Source: an uncultured Bacteroidales bacterium (GTDB taxonomy: Bacteria; Bacteroidota; Bacteroidia; Bacteroidales; FEN-979). From it: 13,098 nt of DNA. The DNA lies in the NCBI GenBank assembly GCA_903928285.1, contig CAIYQH010000459.1, positions 1-13,098 on the forward strand, read 5' to 3'. The notes beneath the pieces were generated by a model, which had not been told where the DNA came from, made no database searches, and saw nothing but the letters and a program-made list of their open reading frames with translations. Both the position numbers and the translations under genes were made by a program. The stretch's first letter is position 1. Each line of letters opens with the position of its first letter. Positions 1 through 9,800 of the stretch are shown piece by piece.

Positions 1-60
1 ATCAATTTTGTCTATTTTTACGGTCCAATTACCCGAACCATCTCCTAAAATCCTAACCAT

Positions 61-2154
61 ATGAAGGGTCGTTTACTGTTATTGCTGGTGTTGTGCTTCA
101 CCGCAGGGCTCCACACCGCCGGCGCCCAGTCCAAATCAAAGTCAAAAACCCCTGATGCTGTCTCCTCCGGCATTTCCGGCAAGGCCGATCTCGTTTCCCG
201 CATGGCCTGGTGGCGCGATGCCCGTTTCGGCATGTTTATCCACTGGGGCCTCTATGCTGTTCCTGCCGGCGAATGGAACGGCAAGACCGGCTATGGCGAA
301 TGGATCCGCACTTCGGCGGAGATCCCCCTTGATGATTACGACCAGTTCCGCACGAAGTTCAACCCCGTTAAATTCGATGCCGACGCCTGGGTTAAGATGG
401 CCCGCGATGCCGGGATGAAATATATTGTCATCACCTCGAAGCACCACGACGGGTTTTGCATGTTCGACACGAAGGAGACCGATTTCAACATCATGACCAC
501 CCCTTTCAAACGAGATCCGATGAAGGATCTGGCGGCTGCCTGTAAAAAGTACGGGCTGAAATTCTGCTTTTACTACTCCATCATGGACTGGCACCATCCC
601 GATTACCTGCCCCGCCGTGAATGGGAAAAGGAGCGCACGGCCGAAGGTGCCGACTACGACCGCTACGTTGCCTACATGAAGGCCGAACTGAAAGAGCTGC
701 TCACCAGCTACGGCGATATCGGTGTGCTGTGGTTCGACGGGGAGTGGGAGAGTACCTGGAATGAGAAACATGGCCGGGAGATCTACGATTATGTGAAGAG
801 CCTGCAGCCAAAGGTGCTCGTGAACAACAGAGTCGGCGCAGGCCGGCTCGACATGGAGGGACTCACCAAGGAAGGCGCATTTGGCGGCGATTTCGGCACA
901 CCGGAGCAGCAGATCCCGGCAACGGGTTTGCCGGGGGTTGACTGGGAGACCTGCATGACCATGAACGACCATTGGGGATACAACAAGGCCGACAAGGCTT
1001 TTAAGCCGACCCGCGAAATCATCAGGATGCTGGCCGACATCGCCTCGAAAGGGGGAAACTACCTGCTGAATGTGGGACCTACCTCGGAAGGACTCTTCCC
1101 GAAAGAGAGCGTTGACCGCCTGGCCGCCATCGGCCGGTGGATGAAGGTCAACAGCGAAGCGATTTATGAAACCCAGGCCAGTCCTTTCCGTCAGCTTTCC
1201 TGGGGACGGTGTACCCGTAAAAACAGCGCCGACAAAACCATCCTCTATCTCCACGTTTTCGATTGGCCCGCCGACGGGAAACTGGTCCTGCAGGGTGTGC
1301 TGAATACCCCTGAAAAGGCCTCCCTGCTTGCCGATCCGCAACGTACCGCCCTGAAGACCGACCGCAATGAGGATGCCCTGGTGATCTACCTGCCAAAAAC
1401 CGCGCCCGATACGATCAACAGCGTGGTTGCCCTGGAATTGCAGGGGAAACTTGACCAGACAGACCCCCCGGTATTTGCCACCGAATTTGACATGTTCACC
1501 GATTCGCTCTCCGTCAATCTGACCTCCGACAGGGAGCATGTGGAAATCCGCTATACCACCGGCAGCCAGGAACCTGTTGCTGCCTCCGCCCTGTTAACGC
1601 ACCCCTTAACGATTAAAACCACTACCACCCTCAGCGGGCGCTGCTTCCGTGATGGAAAGCCCGTAAGCGGCACCATTACCAGGGAATTCAGGAAGACCGA
1701 CCCGTTAAAGGCACAGGAACAGGAACGGGCCATGTACCCCGGGCTTCGCTATCAATATTACGAAGGCGCCTGGGACAGCCTGCCCGACTACCACAAATTG
1801 GTGCCCATAGCCGACGGCGTCGTTCCCGACTTTATCTTTACCCCCCGTAACCAGGATGATAATTTTAGTTTTGTCTATACAGGCTTTGTGATGATCCCCG
1901 AAACAAGTGTCTGGTTTTTCTATACCAGCTCGGATGATGGCAGCAGGCTCTATATCGATGACAAGCCTGTGGTCGACAACGACGGACTTCATGGCTCGGC
2001 CGAGAAACAGGGGACCATCGCCCTTGCCAAGGGATATCATAAGATCAGGGTGGCCTATTTTGACAGGACTGGCAGCGACAACCTGTTGGTGTCGGTAAAA
2101 AGCCAGACCCAGCCAAAACAGGTATTGCCGAAGAGCTGGCTCTTTTTCAATTAA
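61..2154 (+). CDS. Secreted GH29 alpha-L-fucosidase with C-terminal PA14 domain
   Basis: This 697-residue protein should hydrolyse alpha-L-fucosyl linkages with retention of configuration, outside the cytoplasm. A signal peptide (residues 1-22, leucine-rich core, AGA then Q23) is visible. The GH29 barrel covers about residues 41-380, with FGMFIHWG at 56-63, SKHHDGF at 126-132 and the LWFDG nucleophile motif, making Asp226 the likely nucleophile. Glu282 in a TPEQ motif is a candidate acid/base, by inference, since this residue varies in the family. A beta-sandwich follows (about 385-465), then a chitobiase C-terminal/Fn3-associated-like module (about 469-555) that starts at a PP pair. A PA14 domain (about 560-690) is marked by LRYQYYEG, YTSSDDGSRLYID and YHKIRVAYFD. 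PA14 domains often bind carbohydrate. The ATG at 61 gives an intact signal peptide. There is no lipobox and no T9SS sorting domain, so a periplasmic location is most likely. The next gene, a GH38-like enzyme, lies 60 bp downstream on the same strand. Confidence 0.93.
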   Translation: MKGRLLLLLVLCFTAGLHTAGAQSKSKSKTPDAVSSGISGKADLVSRMAWWRDARFGMFIHWGLYAVPAGEWNGKTGYGEWIRTSAEIPLDDYDQFRTKFNPVKFDADAWVKMARDAGMKYIVITSKHHDGFCMFDTKETDFNIMTTPFKRDPMKDLAAACKKYGLKFCFYYSIMDWHHPDYLPRREWEKERTAEGADYDRYVAYMKAELKELLTSYGDIGVLWFDGEWESTWNEKHGREIYDYVKSLQPKVLVNNRVGAGRLDMEGLTKEGAFGGDFGTPEQQIPATGLPGVDWETCMTMNDHWGYNKADKAFKPTREIIRMLADIASKGGNYLLNVGPTSEGLFPKESVDRLAAIGRWMKVNSEAIYETQASPFRQLSWGRCTRKNSADKTILYLHVFDWPADGKLVLQGVLNTPEKASLLADPQRTALKTDRNEDALVIYLPKTAPDTINSVVALELQGKLDQTDPPVFATEFDMFTDSLSVNLTSDREHVEIRYTTGSQEPVAASALLTHPLTIKTTTTLSGRCFRDGKPVSGTITREFRKTDPLKAQEQERAMYPGLRYQYYEGAWDSLPDYHKLVPIADGVVPDFIFTPRNQDDNFSFVYTGFVMIPETSVWFFYTSSDDGSRLYIDDKPVVDNDGLHGSAEKQGTIALAKGYHKIRVAYFDRTGSDNLLVSVKSQTQPKQVLPKSWLFFN

Positions 2155-2214
2155 ACCGCACACCGCATCATTGCCCGGTTACGCGGGTCAGTATGGATTT
2201 TATCTGCCATAACC

Positions 2215-5200
2215 ATGAGAAAAATCATCTTTGCCATTCTTTTCCTGGCGCCCGCTCTGATTTTCGCACAAGCGGGACTACCGGCCAGGTTTTTCAAGGG
2301 ATACATAAAATCTGTCAAAGGCGGCGGGTTTCAGTATCATTCGCCACAGCCCGATGTGACCTCCTCGCTGCTGCTGCGCTCCATCGATTCGGTGCAATAT
2401 ATTGAATGGGAAACCGAAAGCCTGCCCGGCGACTATGACGGAAGCCAGGTGAATTTTATCTGGATGTTCGGCATCGATGCCAACACCGACAGTCATTCGT
2501 TTAAGTTGTATGTAAACGATCGCTATTGCCTCACCTTTTCCAATCCCCTCTCGTCGGAGATGAAGCCCTGGCGGGTGGATGGTGTGCAGGGATCCTCCCT
2601 CTTCTTCAGGACCACCCTGCTCGACAAATATGGCGACCCGATGGGCTATGCCGTGCTGAACCTGCCTGCCGCGATGACGGTGAAGGGCAGGCCGCAGATG
2701 ATCCGCGTGGTGGGCGAATCGAAGGAGAGCCGTTCGTGGTATATGACTTTTGAGGCGGCTGTTGAAGAGAAACTGGTGGTTACCCAGGAACCTGCCCTGG
2801 TCAGAGGAAAGGATAAGAATTACCTGCCGGTGATTTTCCAGTTTGTTCACCTGGGCGACCCGGTAAAGGGGAGCGTTGAGGTGGCGGGTATTCCGCCCGC
2901 CCGTTTTACGCTCGTGACAGGCTTCAACGAGGTCAGGCTGATGCTCCCGGAGAATACCCCACCGGGGCAGCACACAGCCAAAGTGAAGATCGGGAAGCAG
3001 CAACCTGTCACAAAAAGCTTCATCATTTCAGATTTTCGCCATTTCAACATCTTCCTGGTACAGCATGCGCATACAGATATTGGCTATACCCGTCCGCAAA
3101 CCGAGATCCTGCCCGATCACCTGCGCTATATCGATTATGCCCTCGACTATTGTGATCAGACAGACAGTATGCCCGATGATGCGAAGTTCCGCTGGAGCTG
3201 TGAAACCTCCTGGGCGGTAAGGGAGTACCTGAAAACCCGCCCCGCCAGCCAAGTGGATCGGCTGAAACGCAGGGTCGTAGAAGGGAGGATTGAACTTACC
3301 GGCCTTTTCCTGAATTCGTCCGACCTGGCCGATGAGGCCACCATCGCCGCCACCCTGCAGCCCATCGGCGAATTCAGGGCGCTGGGATTCCCTGTGAAAA
3401 CAGCCATGCAGGACGATATCAACGGGGTTCCCTGGTGCCTGGTGGATTACCTCTCGGGGGCCGGCGTGGAATACCTGAATATGGGCCAGAATGACACCCG
3501 CGCCCTCAAACCTTTCGATAAGCCTACCACCTTCTGGTGGGAGTCGCCCTCGGGAAACAGGCTGCTGGTTAACCGGCCCGAACATTACATGTTCGGAAAC
3601 AGCCTGGGGATACTCAGCACCCGCGAAACCTTCGCCAAAGCGCTGTTCCGTCACCTGCAGGATATCACAGGGAAAGGTTATCCCTACAGTCAGTATGCCA
3701 TCCAGTTCAGCGGCTACATGACCGATAATTCTCCTCCCTCGACCACCGCATGCAAACTGGTGGAGGAGTGGAACAGGAACTATGTGTGGCCCCGGTTGCG
3801 GCTGGCCACCATTTCGGAATTCCTAAAGATCATGAAATCAGATCATGCCGGCGAACTGCCCGTTGTCAGGGGTGCCTGGCCCGACTGGTGGATGGATGGC
3901 TTCGGTTCGGCTGCAATCCAAACGGCCTATGCCCGGTCGGCACATTCCGACTGCATTGCCAACGAGGGGCTGATGTCCATCGCCGCCATCATGGGGATCA
4001 AACCCAATCAGCATATCAGGGATTTGCAGAAACAGATCAGCGACGACCTTGCCTTTTATGATGAACATACCTTCGGGGCCGCTGAAAGCATCACCGACCC
4101 GCTCTGTGAAAACAGTGTGGTTCAGCTGGGAGAGAAGGAGTCGTTCGTTTGGAGTGCTGTCAAGAAAAACAGGATCCTCAGGGAGGAGGTGATGGGGCAG
4201 GTGCAACCGTTGCTGCCAAAATCTGTGGTGCCGACCATCACCATCTTCAACACCCTGAACTGGCGGCGTTCAGGCAGCACACTGGTCTATATCGACCACC
4301 AGATCCTGCCCGCTGACAAAAAATTCAGGATCGTTGACCGGGGCGGGCATGAGGTTAAAGTGCAGGCAGTTGCGTCGCGAGAGGAGGGCACCTACTGGAT
4401 GCTGGATGTTCAGGATGTTCCGCCGCTGGGATATGCCACCTATCGTATCGAATCTGAATCGGGAATCCACCAGCCAACGGTTCCGCCTTCCCCTTCAACA
4501 ACGGGAGCAGCAGGAACCAAAGCCTTTTCCGGGATTCTTGAAAATGAATTTTATCGCCTGGAGGTGGATCTGAAATCGGGGAAAATCACAAGGTTTTATG
4601 ATAAAGGCTGGCACAGGGAGCTCACCGGCCATAGCGCAGGTTATTCTCCCGGGGAGTTTATCTATGAGCGGCTCGGGAAAAACCGGGGTCAATTAGAGCA
4701 GGGTAAACTGGATGAGGTTACGCGTAAATCCTGGAACAGTGTGCGGGTGGGCGGTTACACGGAGGGACTCGTCTGGCAGAGTATCCTGCTCACGGGCCAG
4801 ATGGCCGGATGTGCGGGCGATCCCGGGATCCGGTGTGAAATCAGACTCTACAACAACAAGAAAATGGTGGAATTCTGCTATTCCATGAAAAAGCTTGCCG
4901 TGACCGATCCCGAAGGCGTTTATATTGCATTTCCGTTCACGCTACCTAAAAGCCATCATGTGGTGGAGGTTTCCGGGGGGACGATGGTTGCAGGAATAGA
5001 ACAGATTGCCGGTTCTGCCTCCGACTGGAACGGTATCCAGGACTTTGTTTCACTTCGCAGTGACAGCGGCCAGATCCTATTCGTCTCACCGGAGATCCCC
5101 CTGGTGCAGTTGGGCGACCTTAACCTCGGGAAGTTTGCCAGGGTTGGCTCATCCGGCGCCTCCCCTGATATAAAGAATAAGCAGCCTTATCCTGCCTCCG

Positions 5201-5718
5201 GTGCGATCTTTTCGTGGGTGCTGAACAACTACTGGACTACCAATTTCCTGGCCAGCCAGGAGGGGGAGCTGAAGTGGAGCTACCAGGTCACCTCCGGCGC
5301 CGACCCCTCCAACATCCTGGCTACCCGGTTCGGGATGGAAAACAGGGTGCCCCTCCTTAACAGGGTGTTTCCGGCGTCGGTCAGACCCGATACCGCGCTG
5401 TTTCCGAAATCCTTTTTCGCAGGGAATACCGGCAGCCTCACACTGATCTCCGCCCGCCCGTCGGCAGATGGAACAGGGGTGCTGCTGCAGATCCGCGAAA
5501 CCGCCGGGAAGGCTGATTCATTAACTGTCTGGGATGTCGCGTCGTCTGGAGGCACGCTGGCCGGGGCGACCAGGGCAAAATCTGTATCGGAGGTGAATGT
5601 GCTGGAGGAGATGATGCGCCTGGTATGGCCACAACAGCAACCTGTTTCGGGAAAGTATAACCCGGCCAGGATCGGTTTTAAACCGCTGGAAACCAAGTTT
5701 ATTTTGATTAACCTCTGA
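2215..5718 (+). CDS. Secreted GH38-type alpha-mannosidase-like glycoside hydrolase
   Basis: This 1167-residue exported protein is probably a zinc-dependent alpha-mannosidase or relative of family GH38. The signal peptide ends near residue 18 (LIFA, then Q19). Residues about 20-275 look all-beta and are not a domain I can name. The catalytic domain begins with IFLVQHAHTDIGY (about 279-291); His286 and Asp288 fit the family's zinc ligands. GRIELTGLFLNSSD (357-370) aligns by spacing with the segment carrying the GH38 nucleophile, pointing to Asp370, although the surrounding residues are unusual. Another zinc-ligand candidate is His577 in ARSAHSD. A helical region (about 580-680) leads into the GH38 C-terminal beta-sandwiches, marked by FNTLNW (ending at Trp683) and LENEFYRLEVD (from 775). 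The ATG at 2215 places the signal peptide correctly. The neighbouring GH29 gene supports a role in trimming fucose- and mannose-containing glycans. Fold assignment is firm, substrate is not. Confidence 0.85.
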   Translation: MRKIIFAILFLAPALIFAQAGLPARFFKGYIKSVKGGGFQYHSPQPDVTSSLLLRSIDSVQYIEWETESLPGDYDGSQVNFIWMFGIDANTDSHSFKLYVNDRYCLTFSNPLSSEMKPWRVDGVQGSSLFFRTTLLDKYGDPMGYAVLNLPAAMTVKGRPQMIRVVGESKESRSWYMTFEAAVEEKLVVTQEPALVRGKDKNYLPVIFQFVHLGDPVKGSVEVAGIPPARFTLVTGFNEVRLMLPENTPPGQHTAKVKIGKQQPVTKSFIISDFRHFNIFLVQHAHTDIGYTRPQTEILPDHLRYIDYALDYCDQTDSMPDDAKFRWSCETSWAVREYLKTRPASQVDRLKRRVVEGRIELTGLFLNSSDLADEATIAATLQPIGEFRALGFPVKTAMQDDINGVPWCLVDYLSGAGVEYLNMGQNDTRALKPFDKPTTFWWESPSGNRLLVNRPEHYMFGNSLGILSTRETFAKALFRHLQDITGKGYPYSQYAIQFSGYMTDNSPPSTTACKLVEEWNRNYVWPRLRLATISEFLKIMKSDHAGELPVVRGAWPDWWMDGFGSAAIQTAYARSAHSDCIANEGLMSIAAIMGIKPNQHIRDLQKQISDDLAFYDEHTFGAAESITDPLCENSVVQLGEKESFVWSAVKKNRILREEVMGQVQPLLPKSVVPTITIFNTLNWRRSGSTLVYIDHQILPADKKFRIVDRGGHEVKVQAVASREEGTYWMLDVQDVPPLGYATYRIESESGIHQPTVPPSPSTTGAAGTKAFSGILENEFYRLEVDLKSGKITRFYDKGWHRELTGHSAGYSPGEFIYERLGKNRGQLEQGKLDEVTRKSWNSVRVGGYTEGLVWQSILLTGQMAGCAGDPGIRCEIRLYNNKKMVEFCYSMKKLAVTDPEGVYIAFPFTLPKSHHVVEVSGGTMVAGIEQIAGSASDWNGIQDFVSLRSDSGQILFVSPEIPLVQLGDLNLGKFARVGSSGASPDIKNKQPYPASGAIFSWVLNNYWTTNFLASQEGELKWSYQVTSGADPSNILATRFGMENRVPLLNRVFPASVRPDTALFPKSFFAGNTGSLTLISARPSADGTGVLLQIRETAGKADSLTVWDVASSGGTLAGATRAKSVSEVNVLEEMMRLVWPQQQPVSGKYNPARIGFKPLETKFILINL

Positions 5719-5727
5719 CAGTTTTTA

Positions 5728-5744
5728 ATAACTTATCATAACTT
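5728..5744 (+). repeat. Direct repeat ATAACTT x2 upstream of carA
   Basis: ATAACTT occurs at 5728-5734 and again at 5738-5744, so the copies are 10 bp apart, about one helical turn. They lie between the GH38 stop codon and the candidate carA -7 element. Such phasing would suit a dimeric DNA-binding protein, but seven AT-rich bases can repeat by chance. No regulator is known to me for this motif. Confidence 0.25.
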
Positions 5745-5780
5745 GATGCGGCGAAGCGGCAGAGGAAGGATGCATTGATG

Positions 5781-5788
5781 TAATTTTG
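5781..5788 (+). promoter_or_regulatory. Candidate Bacteroidota -7 promoter element for carA
   Basis: TAATTTTG matches the TAnnTTTG -7 consensus used by the primary sigma factor of Bacteroidota. It sits 28 bases before the carA ATG and would give a leader of roughly 20 nt. No TTTG-like -33 element lies at the expected distance; the nearest upstream TTG (5743-5745) is 35 bp away, too far. The location in the only sizeable gap (98 bp) between plus-strand genes supports it. The call rests on one half of the promoter. Confidence 0.4.
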
Positions 5789-5816
5789 CAAACTGAAACC
5801 TGTAAAAACTGCATGA

Positions 5817-6887
5817 ATGCCGCAACTGATATTGGGTGATGGAACCCGGTTTGAGGGCCGTTCCTTCGGGGCGAAGCGGGCCGTTGCCGGGGAGGTAGTC
5901 TTTAATACCGCCATGACCGGCTACCCCGAAAGCCTTACCGATCCCTCCTATAAAGGCCAGATCCTGGTGCTGACCTACCCGCTGATCGGGAATTACGGTG
6001 TTCCGGGAAGGGTCATCAGGGAGGAACTTTCGAAATACTTTGAATCGGACGATGTTCACATCACCGGGTTGGCTGTGGCGGGTTATTCCAATGAATACAG
6101 TCACTGGAACGCGCTGGAAAGTCTCTCCGACTGGCTCAGCGAGCATGATGTGCCCGGGATTTGCGGGATCGATACCCGTGCCCTGACAAAACACCTGCGC
6201 GAACAGGGTACCATGCCCGGTAAACTTGTGCAGGAGGATCCTGCGGAGATTGATTTTTATGATCCGGCAAAGGACAACCTGGTTGAACAGGTAAGTATTA
6301 AGCAAATGAAGGTCTATCCGGGTGGTGATTTAAAGGTCTTGCTGGTAGACTGCGGCGTGAAAAACAATATCATCCGCTGCCTGCTTGATCTTGGCGCCAC
6401 GGTGATCAGGGTTCCATGGAATTATGATTTTACGGCAGACGATTACGACGGCCTGGTAATCTCGAATGGCCCGGGCGACCCGCAGCGGTGTATTGAAACC
6501 ATCGGTCATCTCAAAAAGGCCATTTCGCAGGAGCGGCCGATTTTCGGCATCTGCCTGGGCAACCAGCTGCTGGCCATGGCAGGCGGCGCAAAAACCTATA
6601 AGTTGAAATATGGCCACAGGGGTTACAACCAGCCGGTATTACGGCTTGGCACCAACCGGGCCTTCATCACCTCCCAGAACCATGGCTATGCCGTGGATGA
6701 CACTACTCTGGGTCATGATTGGGAGCCAATGTTCATTAATCTCAATGACCAGACCAACGAGGGCATTCATCATAAGACAAAACCTTTTTTCTCCACTCAG
6801 TTTCACCCGGAAGCCTCCGGCGGGCCTACCGACACCCGGTTTTTATTCAATGATTTTATCAATATGGTCAACCATTCTAAAATCTGA
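5817..6887 (+). CDS. carA: Carbamoyl-phosphate synthase small (glutaminase) subunit
   Basis: This 356-residue cytoplasmic subunit hydrolyses glutamine and passes ammonia to CarB for carbamoyl phosphate synthesis, feeding pyrimidine and arginine formation. The N-terminal CPSase small-chain domain (about 1-150) shows GEVVFNTAMTGYPESLTDPSY and TYPLIGNYG. The class I glutamine amidotransferase domain (about 172-350) has the nucleophile Cys246 in GICLGNQ and His330 and Glu332 in FHPEASGGP, so the triad is complete. SQNHGYAV and GAKTYKLKYG are also typical. The protein is slightly shorter than the E. coli subunit (about 380 residues) and reads closer to the GATase part of eukaryotic CAD. The ATG at 5817 starts directly at the conserved LGDGTRFEG segment. 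An ATG at 5813 is in another frame and stops after eight codons. The upstream sequence is A-rich without a Shine-Dalgarno motif. carB follows after 6 bp, so the two are surely co-transcribed. Confidence 0.96.
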   Translation: MPQLILGDGTRFEGRSFGAKRAVAGEVVFNTAMTGYPESLTDPSYKGQILVLTYPLIGNYGVPGRVIREELSKYFESDDVHITGLAVAGYSNEYSHWNALESLSDWLSEHDVPGICGIDTRALTKHLREQGTMPGKLVQEDPAEIDFYDPAKDNLVEQVSIKQMKVYPGGDLKVLLVDCGVKNNIIRCLLDLGATVIRVPWNYDFTADDYDGLVISNGPGDPQRCIETIGHLKKAISQERPIFGICLGNQLLAMAGGAKTYKLKYGHRGYNQPVLRLGTNRAFITSQNHGYAVDDTTLGHDWEPMFINLNDQTNEGIHHKTKPFFSTQFHPEASGGPTDTRFLFNDFINMVNHSKI

Positions 6888-6893
6888 TCTCCC

Positions 6894-9800
6894 ATGTTCC
6901 AGGAAATAAAAAAGGTACTTGTGCTGGGATCCGGGGCGCTCAAGATCGGGGAGGCCGGTGAATTCGACTACTCCGGTTCCCAGGCGCTGAAGGCCCTGAA
7001 GGAGGAGGGGATCTGCACGGTCCTGATCAATCCGAACATTGCCACTATCCAGACCTCGGAGGAGGTTGCCGATATCGTCTATTTTCTCCCGGTCACGCTG
7101 CAGTTCGTGGAGAAGGTGATCGAAAAGGAGCGGCCCGACGGGATCCTGCTTGCCTTTGGCGGCCAAACAGCCCTCAATTGCGGTGTTGCGCTCTATACAT
7201 CTGGAATCCTGGAGAAATACAAGGTGAAGGTGCTTGGCACCCCCGTGGAAACCATTATCCTGACCGAGGACCGGGAGCTGTTTTCAAAGATGCTGCATGA
7301 TATTGACGCCGCCACTCCCAGGAGTATTGCCGTTACCAACCTGGAGGCTGCCCGGGTTGCCGCGCGGGAGATCGGTTTCCCGCTGATCATAAGGGCTGCC
7401 TATACGCTGGGCGGGCAGGGAAGCGGTTTCTGCGCCAACGAAGCCGAGCTTGACCTGCTGGCAGCCAACGCATTTTCCTACTCAGGGCAGATCCTGGTTG
7501 AGGAATCGCTGAAGGGGTGGAAGGAGATTGAATATGAGGTGGTGCGCGACCGTTACGACAACTGCATCACCGTGTGCAACATGGAGAATTTCGATCCGCT
7601 GGGCATCCATACCGGCGAAAGCATCGTGGTGGCTCCCTCGCAGACCCTTACCAACCGCGAGTACTACAAACTCCGTGAACTTTCCATCAGGGTCATCCGC
7701 CACCTGGGGATCATCGGTGAATGCAACATCCAGTATGCACTGAATCCCGGGTCGGAGGAATACCGCATCATCGAGGTGAACGCACGGTTATCGCGTTCGT
7801 CGGCGCTGGCTTCCAAAGCCACAGGCTACCCGCTGGCGTTTGTTGCCGCGAAGCTTGGCCTTGGCTATGGCCTGCACGAACTGAAGAATTCGGTTACCAA
7901 AGTAACCACCGCCTGCTTCGAGCCTTCACTCGACTATATTGTCTGCAAGATCCCGAGGTGGGATCTCAGCAAATTTACAGGGGTCTCCAAGCAGATCGGC
8001 TCGAGCATGAAGAGCGTCGGGGAGATCATGTCGATCGGGCGGACCTTTGAAGAGGCCATCCAGAAGGGACTCCGGATGATCGGGCAGGGAATGCACGGTT
8101 TTATCGGGAACAAGGAACTTCAGGTTGAGAATATTGACGAGGAGCTTGTAAATCCGACGGATACGCGCATCTTCGTCATCGCCCAGGCGCTGGCAGCCGG
8201 TTATACGGTCGACAGGATATGGGAACTTACCCGCATCGATAAGTGGTTTTTATACAGGCTGAAGAACATATTTATCACCGGCCAGCTTCTTACGGCCATC
8301 AATGGGATTACGGAGATCCCGGCCGGGCTCCTGCTGGAATCCAAACGGCTTGGCTTCTCCGATTTCCAGCTGGCACGGCTTGCCGGCAAAGAGGAGCATG
8401 CAGATATCGGGCACGACATGCTGCTGGTGAGGGCCTATCGTAAAAAGCTGGGAATCGTCCCGTGTGTTAAAAATATTGACACCCTGGCAGCGGAGTATCC
8501 TGCGCAAACCAACTACCTCTATCTGACCTATGCCGGCGAGGAACACGATGTAACCTTTCCCGACGACAGGATGTCGGTGATCGTGCTGGGGTCTGGAGCC
8601 TACCGCATTGGCAGCTCCGTCGAATTCGACTGGTGCAGTGTGAATACCCTGAACACCGTGAAGGCGGCAGGTTTCCGCTCGGTCATGATCAATTATAATC
8701 CCGAGACGGTCAGTACCGATTATGATGTTTGCAACAGGCTCTATTTCGATGAATTATCCTTTGAAAGGGTGATGGATATCGTGGAACTTGAAAATCCCAA
8801 AGGGGTCGTGGTTTCCATGGGAGGCCAGATCCCGAACAACCTGGCGATGCGGTTGTACGACCAGCATGTTCCGATCCTGGGTACTTCACCGGTTTCCATT
8901 GACAATGCCGAGGACAGGCACAAATTTTCCTCCATGCTCGATGAATTGGATATCGACCAGCCAAGGTGGAGGGAGATGAGCAGCCTCGACGAGATTTACG
9001 ATTTTGCCTCCCAGGTTGGCTTTCCGCTGCTGATCCGCCCGTCGTATGTGCTCTCGGGAGCTGCCATGAACGTGGTGTCGAACAACAGCGAGCTGGAGTA
9101 TTTTCTCACCCTTGCCGCCAATGTCTCAAAGGAACATCCCGTGGTGGTTTCGGAATTTATCCAGGAGGCCAAGGAGATCGAGATCGATGCCGTGGCAAAA
9201 CAGGGGGAGATCGTAGCCTATGCGATTTCGGAGCATGTCGAATTTGCAGGAGTTCATTCGGGCGATGCCACCATCGTCTTTCCCCCGCAAAAAATCTATG
9301 TGGAGACGATCCGGAAGATCAAGCGGATCACCCGGGAGATTTCACGATCCCTCAATATTTCGGGGCCATTCAATATCCAGTTTCTTGCCAGAGACAATGA
9401 TATCAAGGTAATCGAGTGCAACCTGAGGGCTTCACGCAGTTTCCCGTTTGTGTCGAAGGTGCTGAAGATCAATTTTATCGATATTGCCACAAGAGTGATG
9501 CTCGATATCCCCTTCACCAAACCCGACAAGTCGATGTTCGACATCGACTATATCGGTATCAAGGCACCGCAGTTTTCCTTTTCCCGTTTGCAGAAGGCAG
9601 ACCCGGTGCTGGGGGTCGACATGGCTTCGACCGGTGAGGTGGGTTGTATCGGCGACTCCTTTTACGAAGCGATCCTCAAGGCGATGCTGTCGGTGGGATA
9701 CCGTATCCCGGAGAAAAATATCATGATCTCCTCCGGTCCAACCAAATCAAAGACTATCCTGCTGCAATGCTGCCGCCAGCTTCACGAAAACGGTTATGCC

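Noticed and set aside
13..20. TATTTTTA upstream of the fucosidase as a -7 promoter element
   Set aside because: It departs from TAnnTTTG in the last base, and a -33 element at the right spacing would lie outside the window.
142..1539. Long minus-strand open frame (465 codons) opposite the fucosidase
   Set aside because: It lies entirely within the well-supported GH29 gene, and its translation shows no recognisable domain. It is explained by the GC-rich codon bias of the sense gene.
2173..2188. Small hairpin (CCCG/CGGG stem, 6-nt loop) between the GH29 and GH38 genes
   Set aside because: Only four GC pairs plus a wobble and no T-run after it; too weak to call a terminator.
5813..5839. Eight-codon frame overlapping the carA start, possible leader peptide
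   Set aside because: It overlaps the carA ATG rather than preceding it, has no regulatory-codon run and no attenuator hairpin.
5736..6305. Minus-strand open frame of 189 codons over the carA start
   Set aside because: It overlaps conserved carA coding sequence, has no domain or signal I recognise, and is a composition shadow.
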